Below are positions 54,481 to 64,000 of a DNA stretch of 64,000 nucleotides, one piece after another. A program made the position numbers and the translations under genes. Source of the DNA: Limnephilus marmoratus (Eukaryota > Arthropoda > Insecta > Trichoptera > Limnephilidae); NCBI GenBank assembly GCA_917880885.1, contig OU862927.1:36669571-36733570 (forward strand), in the 5' to 3' direction. Position 1 is the stretch's first letter, and each line of letters opens with the position of its first letter. The notes below the pieces were generated by a model, which was given only the letters and a program-made list of their open reading frames with translations, had not been told where the DNA came from and searched no databases.

Positions 54481-55718
54481 CTGGTCACAATTTAAGAATC
54501 TGCAAGCTCTATAAGATACCCAATTTATTGGAAGCCAGATTTACTAGGAGCCAGCCTGATATACTTACTCTAAGCATTTGAATACTTTGATGGGAAGGCC
54601 TGAATACATTATTTCAGACACAATTGATTACATATATTTTATTTTGCCACTTACTTATTTGCTAGTTGGAGCGGTTCTATTGATAAAGTGCGTCATAACT
54701 TTGAACTAATAAATTTATCAATTATTGTTCCTATTAAAAGATTTTTCGTTGATGCCAAAAAGTACGAACAAGGGTTTCGGGAGGCATTAGGATTGGTAAT
54801 GGAAAATTTTAATTAATTTAATATACAGGCGGTTTCTATGAACTTTCCATTCCAAATAAATATTTATATTTATGCATCATTAGCTGCATATTATTATAAA
54901 TTAATATCATGACGTGGTGTCCTGATGTACTTACTAGAAATGTAGTAGTCTATGGAGCCAAAGGTAGGTAATGTTTGACGCAACAACACTGTATTAGTAT
55001 TCCACTTATGACGTTAAACTAAACCGCAAAATGAGGGCAAATTAATAATATTATTATGAATTTGTTATATCTAACTTATCAGATTAAAATGACGATGTGA
55101 TAGTTTTACAGTGGTGTGTGGAGCTATAGCATGTTGAATTCGATAACTTTATAGTATCGGATCGATAGGTGTAACCTCCGATGATTTTATATCGATACTC
55201 CTAGCACGGTTTCACCGTTGATATTAATATTGACAAGGAATAAATAAGGATTTATCAACGAATTCGCTTTCCGAAACGATAAACGCCAATCAATTATGTA
55301 AAATTATTAATAATTGGGCGATGTTAAATTTAAATACTAATATATGCATTGGCAGTACAATTTAATTTTTTACACTAAATTGGAGTTAATTAGTTAATGA
55401 AGTCTTTATTCATATTTCAACAACTTTAGTTTCTCAAAAATCGAAGGGGGGAAAATGGTCGAGTCTTAGTTGAATTATTTAAGTCTATGAATCGCGTATA
55501 CCGACTATCTACTTTCTATTCTAAAAGCTTCGTTAATTCAATCCGTTCATTAAATAAGCTAATTTTGCGTAACGAACGACATTACCGAAATAAACGCGTA
55601 TATTCACAGTTATCCGAAATTTTATTACTATTTTCTATAAAATATCCACTTTAATCATTCAGTTAATTTTTATTATTATTTTTGACATCATTCCATTGCA
55701 ATACAATATATATATATA
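54481..55718. other. No feature recognised
   Basis: AT-rich DNA with no gene, repeat or TE signature recognised. This is one of the quieter stretches of the window. Confidence 0.45.
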
Positions 55719-56067
55719 CAGGGTGTCCGGGGGTAAAGTGCATTAACTTCGGGAGGTGATTCTACACGATGGTAGAAGTAAAAAAGATTTAACAACTTTT
55801 TCCGAAATTCCAACTTTTTTTCCCATACAAAAAGACGTACTTACTAAAAATCCTTAGTGTGAGGTACGATCTTACTCGCTGAGAGCCTGACGGGCGCCCG
55901 ACTCGTAACAGCGGAAAATAATAAATCTGGCCGCACACGCCGGATTAATTTTATATTTTTACCTCAAAACTACCCCTAAAAGTTGGAATTCCGAAAAAAG
56001 TTATTTATTAATCTTTTTTACTTGTACTATCATCCCGAAGTTAATGCAATTTACCCCCGGACACCTG
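55719..56067. mobile_element. MITE, CAGGGTGTCCGGGGGTAAA ends
   Basis: Left CAGGGTGTCCGGGGGTAAAG, CATTAACTTCGGGAGGTGA and AACTTTTTCCGAAATTCC are matched inverted by GGAATTCCGAAAAAAGTTAT, ATCCCGAAGTTAATGCAATT and TACCCCCGGACACCTG. Terminal repeats of about 95 bp are imperfect. The left flank is a TATATATA run. Confidence 0.88.
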
Positions 56068-56436
56068 CATATACGCCTGCGACATATACACTCAAATAAA
56101 AGTGGCCAACCATACAAATATTATCCATTTTCAATAAACGTTTGTTGATGAACTATCTACCTACTTCAGAATCTCATTAACAGTTAGGGTAAATAACAAT
56201 ATGGATTATCTGATCCGTAATAAACAACTCCTTGATATATTGTTTATTTTCATATTCTATAACAGTTATATTATCATTATTTAATTACGTTTTGTTTGTA
56301 ATTCATTGGTGGGTTAAAATGCGATTCCTGATATTCTATTATTTTGCTCTTCTTACTGAAGAGACAAAAAAGATGGAAAAATGAAATGATTTGATATGGA
56401 CATAAAATTTATCGTAATCTATTTTTGGGTTATTAT
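56068..56436. other. No feature recognised
   Basis: No gene or repeat recognised. Confidence 0.4.
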
Positions 56437-56478
56437 GCCGTGTTGAGCTATTACCTCCTTGTGCGTAAAATAATTTTT
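56437..56478 (-). mobile_element. Fragment of type-1 hammerhead-like element
   Basis: TTTTTGGGTTATTATGCCGT followed by GTTGAGCTATTACCTCC matches, antisense, the AGGAGGTAGCGCAACACGGC block of the 8349 element. Confidence 0.6.
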
Positions 56479-56519
56479 TTCTTTACTTCTAACGAAACTG
56501 CGTCTATTTATGTAAAGGG

Positions 56520-56652
56520 AAGGGCTACAAATCTACAGATTTATTCTGAGGTTGAGGAAATTTTGCACACTTGATCTTCAAAACAAGAGGAAGGTCACTG
56601 TCTACATCAGATTTCGAAAAACTCAGCGTAAAGGCCGGGCAACGGCGGAGAT
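56520..56652 (+). mobile_element. Helitron family C, 3' fragment
   Basis: AAATCTACAGATTTATTCTG, AACAAGAGGAAGGTCACTGT, CGAAAAACTCAGCG and GCAACGGCGGAGATTTTAG are the 3' half of family C. Confidence 0.65.
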
Positions 56653-56687
56653 TTTAGCTTGAATACAATATATATTTTCAGAGTGAG

Positions 56688-56890
56688 TCGACTGTAATTC
56701 AGAAACGTTGCTTGAAATGGCTTTAGCCGTGTTTTGTGATCATATCTGAATAACCAGGCACTTTTCCACCTTCCTCTTCTCGTTTCATTCCCTTTCCCAC
56801 TATTACCCCTATAATGAAAAGATATCATAGTTCGTCAGACTCCTCTGACGGTAGAAAGCAGTTGTGACTTTTGTACGGTATTCACGTAAA
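56688..56890 (+). mobile_element. T-SINE body and 3' end
   Basis: TTCAGAAACGTTGCTTGAAA, GTGATCATATCTGAATAACC, the pyrimidine stretch, and TTTTGTACGGTATTCACG plus a short A tail. The tRNA-like head is missing. Confidence 0.75.
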
Positions 56891-56940
56891 AAGATAAACC
56901 GAAAGTTTTAAAATAAAATACAAAAAAAATAAATTAATAC

Positions 56941-57240
56941 GGGTGTTAAGGGACGTACTTGACATACTTTTAACCAGTGATTAGTGACATTGTTTGGATT
57001 AAAAAATTTGAATGAAATTTTGCTTTCAGATCAATTTTTTTTCAACTAAAAACAATTGGGGTGAGGTGTTGGGCGTTCACTCGGCAGAGTGACCAGCGAC
57101 GACAAGTGTAAGAATAAATATTGGTTAAAAAAAATCAAAACAAAACAAAACATCGGAGTCCAAAATTTAATTTTTATTTTTACTCCAAATAATGTCAGGA
57201 ATCACTTGTCAAAGTAAGTCAAGTACGTTTCTTAACACCC
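56941..57240. mobile_element. MITE, GGGTGTTAAGGGACGTACTT ends
   Basis: Left GGGTGTTAAGGGACGTACTT plus GACATAC and right AAGTACGTTTCTTAACACCC, with further inverted matches (CAGTGATTAGTGACATT versus AATGTCAGGAATCACTTG). Terminal repeats of about 80 bp are imperfect. ATAC / GTAT just outside extend the symmetry. Confidence 0.85.
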
Positions 57241-57249
57241 TGTATAAAA

Positions 57250-57436
57250 GAAAGGGTCTATGGCAAGCGGACGCCGCGTGGCAGACATTGGGCGGACGGC
57301 GTGGATTTGAATTTTATACAAATCTACAGAGATGAGGAAATTATGCAAAAATTGATCTTCAAAATAAGAGGAAGGTCACTGTCTACATTAGAAAAACCCT
57401 GCCTAAAGCCCGGGTAACGTCGGGTACTTTAACTAG
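57250..57436 (+). mobile_element. Helitron family C, 3' half
   Basis: GGGCGGACGGCGTGGATTTG, AAATCTACAGAGATGAGG, AGAGGAAGGTCACTGTC and GGGTACTTTAACTAG at 57436 before T. Its end forms part of the target duplication of the neighbouring LINE. Confidence 0.75.
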
Positions 57437-57449
57437 TTTAGAAATAATT

Positions 57450-57965
57450 TGGCAGCCACCTCCGGCTGGAACCCCAAAATACCTGAAAAAAAAACAGAAA
57501 CGGGCGGTCCGTTTGACAGATTTTCTCATCTTAACACACGGATTGCTATCTTTAGAGCACAGGCGTTAGGTGGGAATGCTATCCTTGTTCTACCTGTATT
57601 ACAGTGGAAGATGCTGAGAGGAACTAGCTTCATTGATCCCCTCGGCAGCGGTGCATAGCCGGGAAACACGCCAAACGCGTGCTCAACATATGTACACGGT
57701 TGACACTTGTTACATGAGAAAACGGGTCGCATCTTTGACTCGTTCTTGACTGTGGAACGATTTACTGGCCTATGTGTTTCCTCCCTCCTACAACACGAGT
57801 CTCTTCAAGACCCATGTTCACTCCTTAGTCTCCTCAAATAGACCTTCTACACAGCATCTCAGATGACATGGCCCTGAGAGAAATTGTTTTCCCCGGGGCC
57901 TCTTGTGTAGAGTAAATGTAAAAAAAGGTTGAGGAGGTTTTTTGATCTCTCCAGGACTTTTAACA
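57450..57965 (+). pseudogene. CR1/Jockey-like LINE C-terminus with duplication
   Basis: Bounded by AGTTTAGAAATAATT at 57435-57449 and 57966-57980. The segment opens TGGCAGCCACCTCCGGCTGG and codes, with frameshifts, for LEHRR-, YYSGRC- and SRETRQTRAQHMYTV-like text as at 62.6 kb, then the shared tail with A run near 57920. The outer tail stem shows a compensatory change (T57848 with A57909, normally C and G). A stretch between the A run and the right duplication (GTTGAGGAGGTTTTTTGATC) is not part of other tails. Confidence 0.8.
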
Positions 57966-57980
57966 AGTTTAGAAATAATT

Positions 57981-59009
57981 GCGCGAAAAAATAAATGCAG
58001 CATTTTAAAACAATATTAAATCTAGGGAATGTAAAGAAATGAATAGAAAGCAAGTGAGGTGCAGACAGTTTTGGCTTAGAATTGCAACAGTCATTAGTCA
58101 GCTGATCGGAGAATTGCCAAAACAAAACAACATGGCTCCATAACAAACCGGTATCTCGCTATGCAAGACAAGGACGCCCCGACCGGCATGAGAACTGAGC
58201 TGTGAGTATATTTATGTCACGAGCCAACAGAGGTAGGTTAACCATTGCAAAATGGACATAAACTAGCGAACACGGAATGCCGAATGGTAAAAACTATGTG
58301 TGATGATTCGTATAATAAAGAAAATGTTTAATTAACCTGTTGAGGTCCCGGCTTTTTCCAGAAAAACACGGAAATTTCACGATCTTCAATTGAATGTTTT
58401 GTGGATTAAATTTAACCTATCGTATATTTTATTGACTGAAACACATTCCTAGAACAATAAACTATTTACCAAAATAACATTACTTGCGTAATTACGTAAA
58501 TTGATAGGTTTTATGATGTTTTATTCGAGGTACACGCATGTCACGCATCGGCAATGTGACGCGGCCGCCAAAATGACAGTTGGAGATGCCCACAGACAAA
58601 AATTATTTTTAAATATTGTGTGGCTACTAAGCGAATGAAATCTTTAACCATACCATAGGGAATGTTGGCGGCAGTGATTCTGACACTTCCTTTACCGATT
58701 TTGTACATAGAAGGGTCAAAATAGTAGAAAAAAGATATTTTTTTTTCGCGCATGCGCAGAATCTTTTTACATCCCGGACTACGGAAAATTTAATATAAAT
58801 TATTCGAAGTGACTTGTCTCATTGCGGGTTTCTCTATGGTAAAGTACGATAATAGAGCAAGCGTTTCTGACATTGTTCTTCATACACTTTCTGTATACAT
58901 AAGGGTCAAAATTGCATTTCAAAGTGCCGCGCCACCTCGCGGACACCGGTGTCCGAACGGCCCACAACGAGTAAAAGTGTCCCACAGTTGATCCCCGGAC
59001 TTTTTTTAG
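57981..59009. other. No gene; GC-richer patch with GCGCATGCGC
   Basis: TCGCGCATGCGCAGA near 58748 matches the NRF-1/ewg type palindrome often found in CpG-rich promoters. CATAGAAGGGTCAAAATAG (58708) and CATAAGGGTCAAAATTG (58898) form a direct repeat. A 70-codon minus frame starts beside the palindrome (58753) but has no recognisable domain. It could be a promoter-proximal region or another decayed element. Confidence 0.35.
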
Positions 59010-59165
59010 CAGGAGGCCCTAAGGAAAATAATTTCCCTTGTCGTAGTCCCCAGAGTCGCAGAAAGGACCCGTTCTCATGCGACAAATATCAATTGTGCAC
59101 AAATGTTTGGCGCGCGTTTGGCATGTTTCAGGTCTGCTCACCGATATCGAAGGAATCAGACTCTA
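59010..59165 (-). pseudogene. LINE C-terminus, internally deleted
   Basis: GGAGGCCCTAAGGAAAATAA at the left is antisense tail. ACCCGTTCTCATGCGAC, GCGCGCGTTTGGCATGTTTC and CCGATATCGAAGGAATCA are antisense coding pieces of the LINE at 62.9 kb. The part coding for the last 40 residues is deleted. Confidence 0.7.
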
Positions 59166-59169
59166 ATGG

Positions 59170-60080
59170 AAGATAAAAATTAAACTATGCATGCATTTAT
59201 ACAAGTATGCATACGAGACGTCTAAGCACTGCTAAACCAGTCATCAGATCGCGATGAAACTTTGGGGATTTGATGTGCGCATGCCCGTGATGATTTCTGT
59301 ATAAGGTACTGTTGATCTCTGGCATTATGCAATTCGTATAAAAAAAATTGCAATAGGTGGCACGCCAGCTGTTTGAAAACTGTTTTTTTTTTTTACATGA
59401 GCTCCACACAGGAGGCCCTGAGGAAAATAATTTTCCTCAGGGCCTATGTCATCTTTGGGGATGCTGTGTGGAAGGTTTTTTTAAGGAAAGGAAGGAGAGG
59501 AGAGTTCTGGGAAGGAAAAGGGTTTAAGGGGTGGGTAGGAATCTGGGGTTCAGTATGTCCTGGTCATCCGCCTTCAAGACCTAGACAAACCTCACCCCAT
59601 GAACCCGGGCACCCCTGCTAAATCACCAAACGTAGCGAACCACTTGGGGTGATCTATGGCAGAAGTGTTGGTTATCCAACAAAGGTTCCCCGGGCGGCGG
59701 TACCCATTCCCGCCTCCCGAATTGATGAATGTACCGAGAATGAGTGTATGAAATGCGGGAGGGGGGTTCGCGGGACGGGGGAAGCGGGAGAGGGGAGTGG
59801 GGAGATGATTCGCATGTCCGCGAAGATTTTTGTATAAATATATATTCTGGTGAAGGCGGGAAAGGGTGGGGAATCCGATAGCGGCGGAGGGGTATGATGG
59901 AGGGGGGGGGTTCGAGGGAAAGAAGACGGGGAAGGTAGAGTGAACGCGTTCAGGAGGGAAAAGGGACGTGTGAGGGAAATGGGAGGCGGAAGAGGAACGG
60001 GGACGAATGGGAAAGGACACGCAGGGAGAAACCATTTATTTATTAAAATGACATTGCATTGCATTGCAGTGAACTCAGTA
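59170..60080 (+). mobile_element. Helitron family A, split by an L-SINE
   Basis: The 5' part (GCGATGAAACTTTGGGGATT, GGTGGCACGCCAGCTGTTTG, AAAACTG) ends at 59382. After the L-SINE it resumes with GAATGTACCGAGAATGAGTG, the G-rich tract and GACACGCAGGGAGAAACC, ending near 60080. A roughly 60-bp non-G segment (GTATAAATATATATTCTGGT) lies inside the purine tract. Confidence 0.8.
59383..59723 (-). mobile_element. L-SINE, short subfamily, full length
   Basis: Antisense: poly-T 59383-59394, intact double hairpin (CTCCACACAGGAGGCCCTGA, TTTTCCTCAGGGCC, GATGCTGTGTGG), CATCCGCCTTCAAGACC middle, and GGGCGGCGGTACCCATTCCC start block. It lies in the purine-rich Helitron between AAAACTG and GAATGTACC. Confidence 0.9.
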
Positions 60081-60119
60081 GTTTTAAAAATACCAAGTCA
60101 GTGAAAATTTGATCAGATA

Positions 60120-60225
60120 TTGAATATCAAGGTATTTCTTAACCTTTCTCCCTATCTCCACCTCGCCCCTTTCTCCTTTCAGGCTCACAACAAACCCCAA
60201 TTATCGGGGATGCTATATATTATGG
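60120..60225 (+). mobile_element. T-SINE fragment
   Basis: GTATTTCTTAACCTTTCTCC, TTTCAGGCTCACAACAAACC and AATTATCGGGGATGCTAT match the T-SINE pyrimidine and 3' region. Confidence 0.65.
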
Positions 60226-60443
60226 TAGTATATAAATGAATCTTAGTTTGTCGTATCAACCAACCTCAATAAAGCACATTTATTGCTGATACTCCATTAC
60301 GTAATTGGATATTCGCCTTGACTATATCGCGATATCTTCCATGTTACATCAGCTGGACAGGGAGGTCACCGCCAATGCTATATATATTAAATTATTAAGA
60401 GGAAACGCGGGCGCCGACAAATTTTAATAATAGTTATTTCACA

Positions 60444-60508
60444 AAACTCTTGCTGTCACTCTCGCTGTTTCTTAGTCAAAAACTCTTGCTGTCACTCTCG
60501 CTGTTTCT
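60444..60508. repeat. 36-bp tandem duplication
   Basis: AACTCTTGCTGTCACTCTCG with CTGTTTCTT occurs twice, 36 bp apart. Confidence 0.9.
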
Positions 60509-60614
60509 TCGTCAAATCCTTTGTGTTCTTTTGAATTCTCTTTTTTTTAAGTGAAACGAAATGTTACGAATGAAGATGTTATGGTTCGAATGAATAAAGA
60601 AAAAGACGTTAAAC

Positions 60615-61071
60615 TATAAAAATCCGAAAATTTCAATATCTTGGACATGTGATGGACGGTTACGTTTTAAGATTTTTACGGCCAAAAGCATTTTCGTTAT
60701 TTGTTTTGGGGGTTTTATGCCGTGTTGCGCTACCTCCTTCTTTAACCAACGTTTCGGACATCGTTGCAGTATCAATCATCAGGGCAGAACCCGCAGATCC
60801 GGTAGATGTGCACACATAATGGACACTGCAACGATGTCCGAAAACAAATAACGAACATGTGATGAGACATCCATAGAAGTAAGAGATCTTGCATCTCATA
60901 ATAAAGGGAGGAAGACGGGGCCCTTGAAGAAGGAGAACCTCATGGCTGAAAAACCTGAGACAGTGGTTTGGTCAGTCTGCCGTGGAGCTGTTCTGGGCCG
61001 CAGTAAATAATGTTCGCATAGCCAACGTCCGTTGAACGGACAGGGCACAAGAAGAAGAAACTTCTTTAGCA
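60615..61071 (+). pseudogene. RTE-like LINE C-terminus, split
   Basis: Before the insertion the frame reads KFQYLGHVM. After it, HLIIKGGRRGP, RRRTSWLKNLRQWFGQSAVE and LFWAAVNNVRIANVR follow, then a GAAGAAGAAA tail. This is the same protein end as at 51828 but a different subfamily. The hammerhead-like element (60655-60854) sits between LGHVM and the rest with duplication ACATGTGATG. Confidence 0.8.
60655..60854 (-). mobile_element. Hammerhead-like hairpin retroelement, copy 2
   Basis: Flanked by ACATGTGATG at 60645-60654 and 60855-60864. On the minus strand it starts TCGTTATTTGTTTTCGGACA, as 8349-8586 starts TTCGTTATTTG, carries CTGATGA (plus 60776-60782) and GAAA (plus 60752-60755), and ends with GGCCGTAAAAATCTTAAAAC. 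Stem I TGCC/GGCA and stem III GTTG/CAAC are kept. In stem III GTTA replaces GCTA opposite TAGC, preserving pairing as G-U. Only a short 5' inverted segment is present, so it is less palindromic than copy 1. Confidence 0.75.
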
Positions 61072-61254
61072 ACGTTGTGATTTGAAATTCGGATGAAATG
61101 GAAATGATGCATTACAGTACCTACGAAGCGTTGAACTGCGCTCATTGGCCTCTTTGATTACGATGTTTATTTTCAAGGCTCCTAATGGTTGAAATTGTTT
61201 CGGTAAGTTGCTTCTACCGCATGTGAAATGCATATTCTGTTGTTTTTTTACAAT

Positions 61255-61640
61255 AGCTCCACACAGGAGGCCCTGAGGAAACTAATTTCTCTCAGGGCCT
61301 GTGTCATCTCGTGGGATGCTGTGTGGAGGTTTTTTTTAAATAAAGGAAGAAGAGGAAGTTCTGGGAAGTAAATAGGTATGAGGGTGGGTAGGAATCTGGG
61401 GGTCAGTGTGTCCAGGAGTGACGGACGTATGAATTCATCCCTTCAATCACACTGGTCGAGGAATTCTGGCTGGAGAGGTCAAAAGACCTCCTCAACCAGT
61501 CTCTCGGTCCGTCACGCAGCAGATAGACAAACACATTGGCAGCCGCAAAGACCTTGACAAACCTCATCCTATGAACCCGGGCACCCCTGCTAAGTCACAA
61601 AACGTAGCGAAAAATTTGGGGTGATCTATGACAGACGTGT
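61255..61640 (-). mobile_element. L-SINE, long subfamily, 5' truncated
   Basis: Antisense: GCTCCACACAGGAGGCCCTG, TCTCTCAGGGCCTGTG, GGATGCTGTGTGGAGG form the tail. The middle GAGTGACGGACGTATGAATT and CATCCTATGAACCCGGGC follow. It breaks off after GATCTATGACAGACGTG. Confidence 0.85.
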
Positions 61641-61841
61641 TTTTACCACTACGGGAACAATACAAAACTAAATTTCGTATTCAAATTATGAAGCTATAAC
61701 TAAAACACGTCTTTTGAAACATTTTTAACGAGATTGGACCAAAGGGCCCCCCGATATAAAAATAGTCATGTGGAGCGAAGAAAGCACGTCACATCGGAAC
61801 GACAACTCTCCACCCCCGTTTCCTCTTAAAATAACAATAAT

Positions 61842-62190
61842 CTATATAAATAAAAATGAATCGCCGAAATGTATGTACGCGCATAACTTCCGAACGACTG
61901 CACCAAATTGGATAATTATTTTTTTCTTGGGTTCGTCATTGTCAGGACAAGATTTGTATAAAACTACTGGTGAGCTCTGGCATTATGAAATTGTATAAAA
62001 AATTGCAATAGGTGGCACGCGAGCTGTTTGAAAACTGACCGGGACTGAATGTATGGAATGCGGCAGGGGGAAGGAGGAGAAAAACTTGGGTAGGGGGTTC
62101 GTGGGAGGGGGGGAGGGGAACACGGGAGAGGGAGTGAAAACTTGGAGGGGGGAGGGTAACTCGGGAGGGGGGTTCGTGGGACGGGGAAAT
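61842..62190 (+). mobile_element. Helitron family A, 3' truncated
   Basis: Starts TCTATATAAATAAAAATGAA after A, the best 5' end of the family, then CGCGCATAACTTCCGAACG, GGTGAGCTCTGGCATTATG, GTGGCACGCGAGCTG and the G-rich tract up to about 62188. The CTAG end is lost. Confidence 0.85.
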
Positions 62191-62376
62191 CAATATTATG
62201 AACACATATTTCTTTAAGGGTCATTTTTTTAATATTTAAAGCATGACAGAAAACAACTGCGCTAGGCGTAACTATCATCCACGCATCTAGGTGACCAACC
62301 GTTGTGTGCGTTGAGTTATTGGGAACATGCATTGCTTATAAGAGCGATGCAGTTATACTCGTATAACATTTTCGAT

Positions 62377-62405
62377 AAACACGGCATAACACCCCAAAAA
62401 CAAAT
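62377..62405 (+). mobile_element. Scrap of type-1 hammerhead-like element
   Basis: AACACGGCATAACACCCCAA plus AAACAAATG matches the 3' part of 8349-8586 and stops directly before the LINE. Confidence 0.6.
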
Positions 62406-62409
62406 GTTT

Positions 62410-63222
62410 TCTCTTGGGGTAAAAATAATCTCGTTGAATTTAATGTTTCAAAGACCCAATCTTGTCTGATTACGTCTAAAAGGGATCGAAATGAAAATCT
62501 AGTCGCTTTCAACGGAAGCAATCTTCCGAACAGGCCCTCCATTGATATGCTTGGTGTAACCCTAAGTGACCAGCTCAGGTATGGGGGCTCCATCGAAGCC
62601 AGAGTAAAGTTAGCCTCCCAAAAACTGGGCGTACTGTACAGTAGTGTACAGGGCCCGCAGATACTTTAATAGTACACAACTGCTAACCCTGTACAAATCG
62701 CAAGTGCGCCCCACGGTTGAATTTGGCAGCCACCTCTGGTCTGGAGCTCCAAAATACCTGAAAAATACCCTCGAATCTGTGCAGAAACGGGCGATCCGTT
62801 TGATAGATTCTCCCATCTTAACAGACGGATTGCAATCTTTAGAGCACAGGCGTCGGGTGGGAATGCTATCCTTGTTCTACCGGTATTACAATGGAAGATG
62901 CTCCGAGGAACTAGCATCATTGATCCCTTCGGCACCGGTGCATAGTCGGGAAACACGCCAAACGCGTGCCCAACATTTGTACACAGTTGACATTTGTCAC
63001 ATGAGAACGGGTCGTTTCTTCGACTCGTTCATGTGTTCAACAGCTCGGCTGTGGAATGATTTGCCGGCCTCTGTGTTTCCTCCTTCCTACAACATGGGTC
63101 TCTTCAAGACCAATGTTCATTCCTTCCACTCCTCAAAAAGACCCTCCACACAGCATCCCAGATGACATAGGCCTTGAGGGAAATTATTTTCCTCAGGGCC
63201 TCCTGTGTGGAGTTAATGTAAA
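62410..63222 (+). pseudogene. CR1/Jockey-like LINE C-terminus, best copy
   Basis: The frame from about 62416 reads NNLVEFNVSKTQSCLITSKR and IDMLGVTLSDQL, the motif following the catalytic palm. After a frameshift near 62650 comes the 62644-63165 frame: LLTLYKSQVRPTVEFGSHLW, SVQKRAIRLI, EHRRRVGMLSLFYRYYNGRC, TGRFFDSFMCSTARLWNDLP and ASVFPPSYNMGLFKTNVHSF, ending in HSSKRPSTQHPR. The last codons overlap the tail shared with L-SINEs (CCCTCCACACAGCATCCC). The 3' end has the complete double hairpin and an A tail of about 14. Endonuclease and catalytic palm are absent (5' truncation). This copy defines the partner LINE for the L-SINE. Confidence 0.88.
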
Positions 63223-64000
63223 AAAAAAAAAAAATTTCCATACAACTTTAAACATTAACAAATTGTTATAATTTATAATATACAAACATTTGACTTAACC
63301 CTTCAAAATTTTTTTTTTCAGATGGTCAAAATATTTCCGCTTTGCAATAAAATGCAAAAATATGGAATATTTCTGAACATATCCGAAAACTAAACACTTT
63401 TTTTGAAAAGTGATGAAACACTCTTTCAAATTTTATAACTTGAAACAAACATAATTTTAGAAATATTAAAATTTTGCATGCAAACAAAAAAAGTTTAAAA
63501 AATGGCCCACCTTACGTTTTCACTAACTAAAATTACTGATAATGAAAAAAAAACACATACTTATTTTATTATAAACATTATTGTCACTTCATTTTTTGTC
63601 GTTCCATATGAAAATAATTAATCAAAAATCTCAAAGTTTCAATTCTTTTCTTTCAAATTGCGATTCAAAACATTGGTTTGGTAAAGGTGTATATTTTACT
63701 TTTTTGGTGGTTATTTTTTAGTTTTCAAAATAAGCGTGGTGTTTTGCCTTTCTAACACCGTTTAGAACATATTTCTCACTCTGATAGTAAGGGAGTTACA
63801 GCGATTTATATGAGACCTGTGTGAGCTGAGACAATAAGGTCTCATGTGATTAAACGAGTTAAATAATATATTAAAATAATATTTCTGAATAAGCTCGTGA
63901 TATAATTAGAAATTTGTCGTGCAATATGTGTGATTTTTTTGATTTAACACGCATCGATCACGCGCTACAAAGTCCGCCTATATTTCAGACACCCATTTTA
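63223..64000. other. No feature recognised
   Basis: AT-rich DNA with homopolymer runs. No gene, SINE or MITE ends seen. Confidence 0.45.

Overview
The base composition (AT-rich), frequent GTAGGTA-type words, CTAG-ending Helitrons, and the mix of tRNA-derived SINEs, MITEs and decayed LINEs point to an insect nuclear genome, most likely a lepidopteran. I find no protein-coding host gene that I can defend. Apart from fragments of transposon proteins, the open reading frames are short and mostly read through repeats, such as the purine-rich Helitron tracts. No rRNA, genuine tRNA gene, CRISPR array or bacterial or viral gene was recognised.

The window is an accessory landscape of nested transposable elements. 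Two SINE families dominate. The T-SINE (about 430 bp) has a tRNA-like head with a GGTTCGAACCC B box and a conserved GGATGCCATAGTC-type 3' region. The L-SINE (about 340-480 bp) starts ATTTGGGAGGCGG and ends in a two-stem hairpin tail. The L-SINE tail is shared with a CR1/Jockey-like LINE whose C-terminal reverse-transcriptase fragments lie at 49.3, 54.0, 57.4, 59.0 and 62.4 kb, so that LINE is the probable mobiliser. Other coding relics are a LINE C-terminus with a CCHC-like motif (5.8 kb), a reverse-transcriptase core (11.9 kb), an internally deleted LINE (47.1 kb), RTE-like C-termini (51.8 and 60.6 kb), a duplicated LINE C-terminus (53.3 kb) and a mariner transposase N-terminus (43.4 kb).

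Layout. 0-5 kb: SINEs and an inverted tandem array. 5-12 kb: a LINE split by a hairpin MITE, an AT-rich block, a hammerhead-like hairpin element and Helitrons. 12-19 kb: a 1.6-kb element carrying a repeated GCGGGTGCAAC motif, a SINE split by a MITE, and two foldback elements. 20-28.6 kb: SINEs and Helitrons, then a triple nest centred on a 3.2-kb foldback with 1.33-kb arms. 29-41 kb: tandem duplications, foldbacks, SINEs and Helitrons. 41-57 kb: C-rich MITEs, mariner, LINE fragments and a MITE family with CTGTAGATATTAG repeats. 57-63.2 kb: LINE copies, Helitrons split by SINEs and a second hammerhead-like element. The last 0.8 kb is featureless AT-rich DNA.

The most interesting signals are three small hairpin elements (8.35, 11.6 and 60.65 kb). 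Each has 10-15 bp target duplications and a CTGATGA/GAAA hammerhead-like core, resembling retrozymes or Penelope-derived elements. Others are the base-paired SINE/LINE tail with compensatory changes, the giant foldback nest, and several insertions whose empty sites can be reconstructed exactly.
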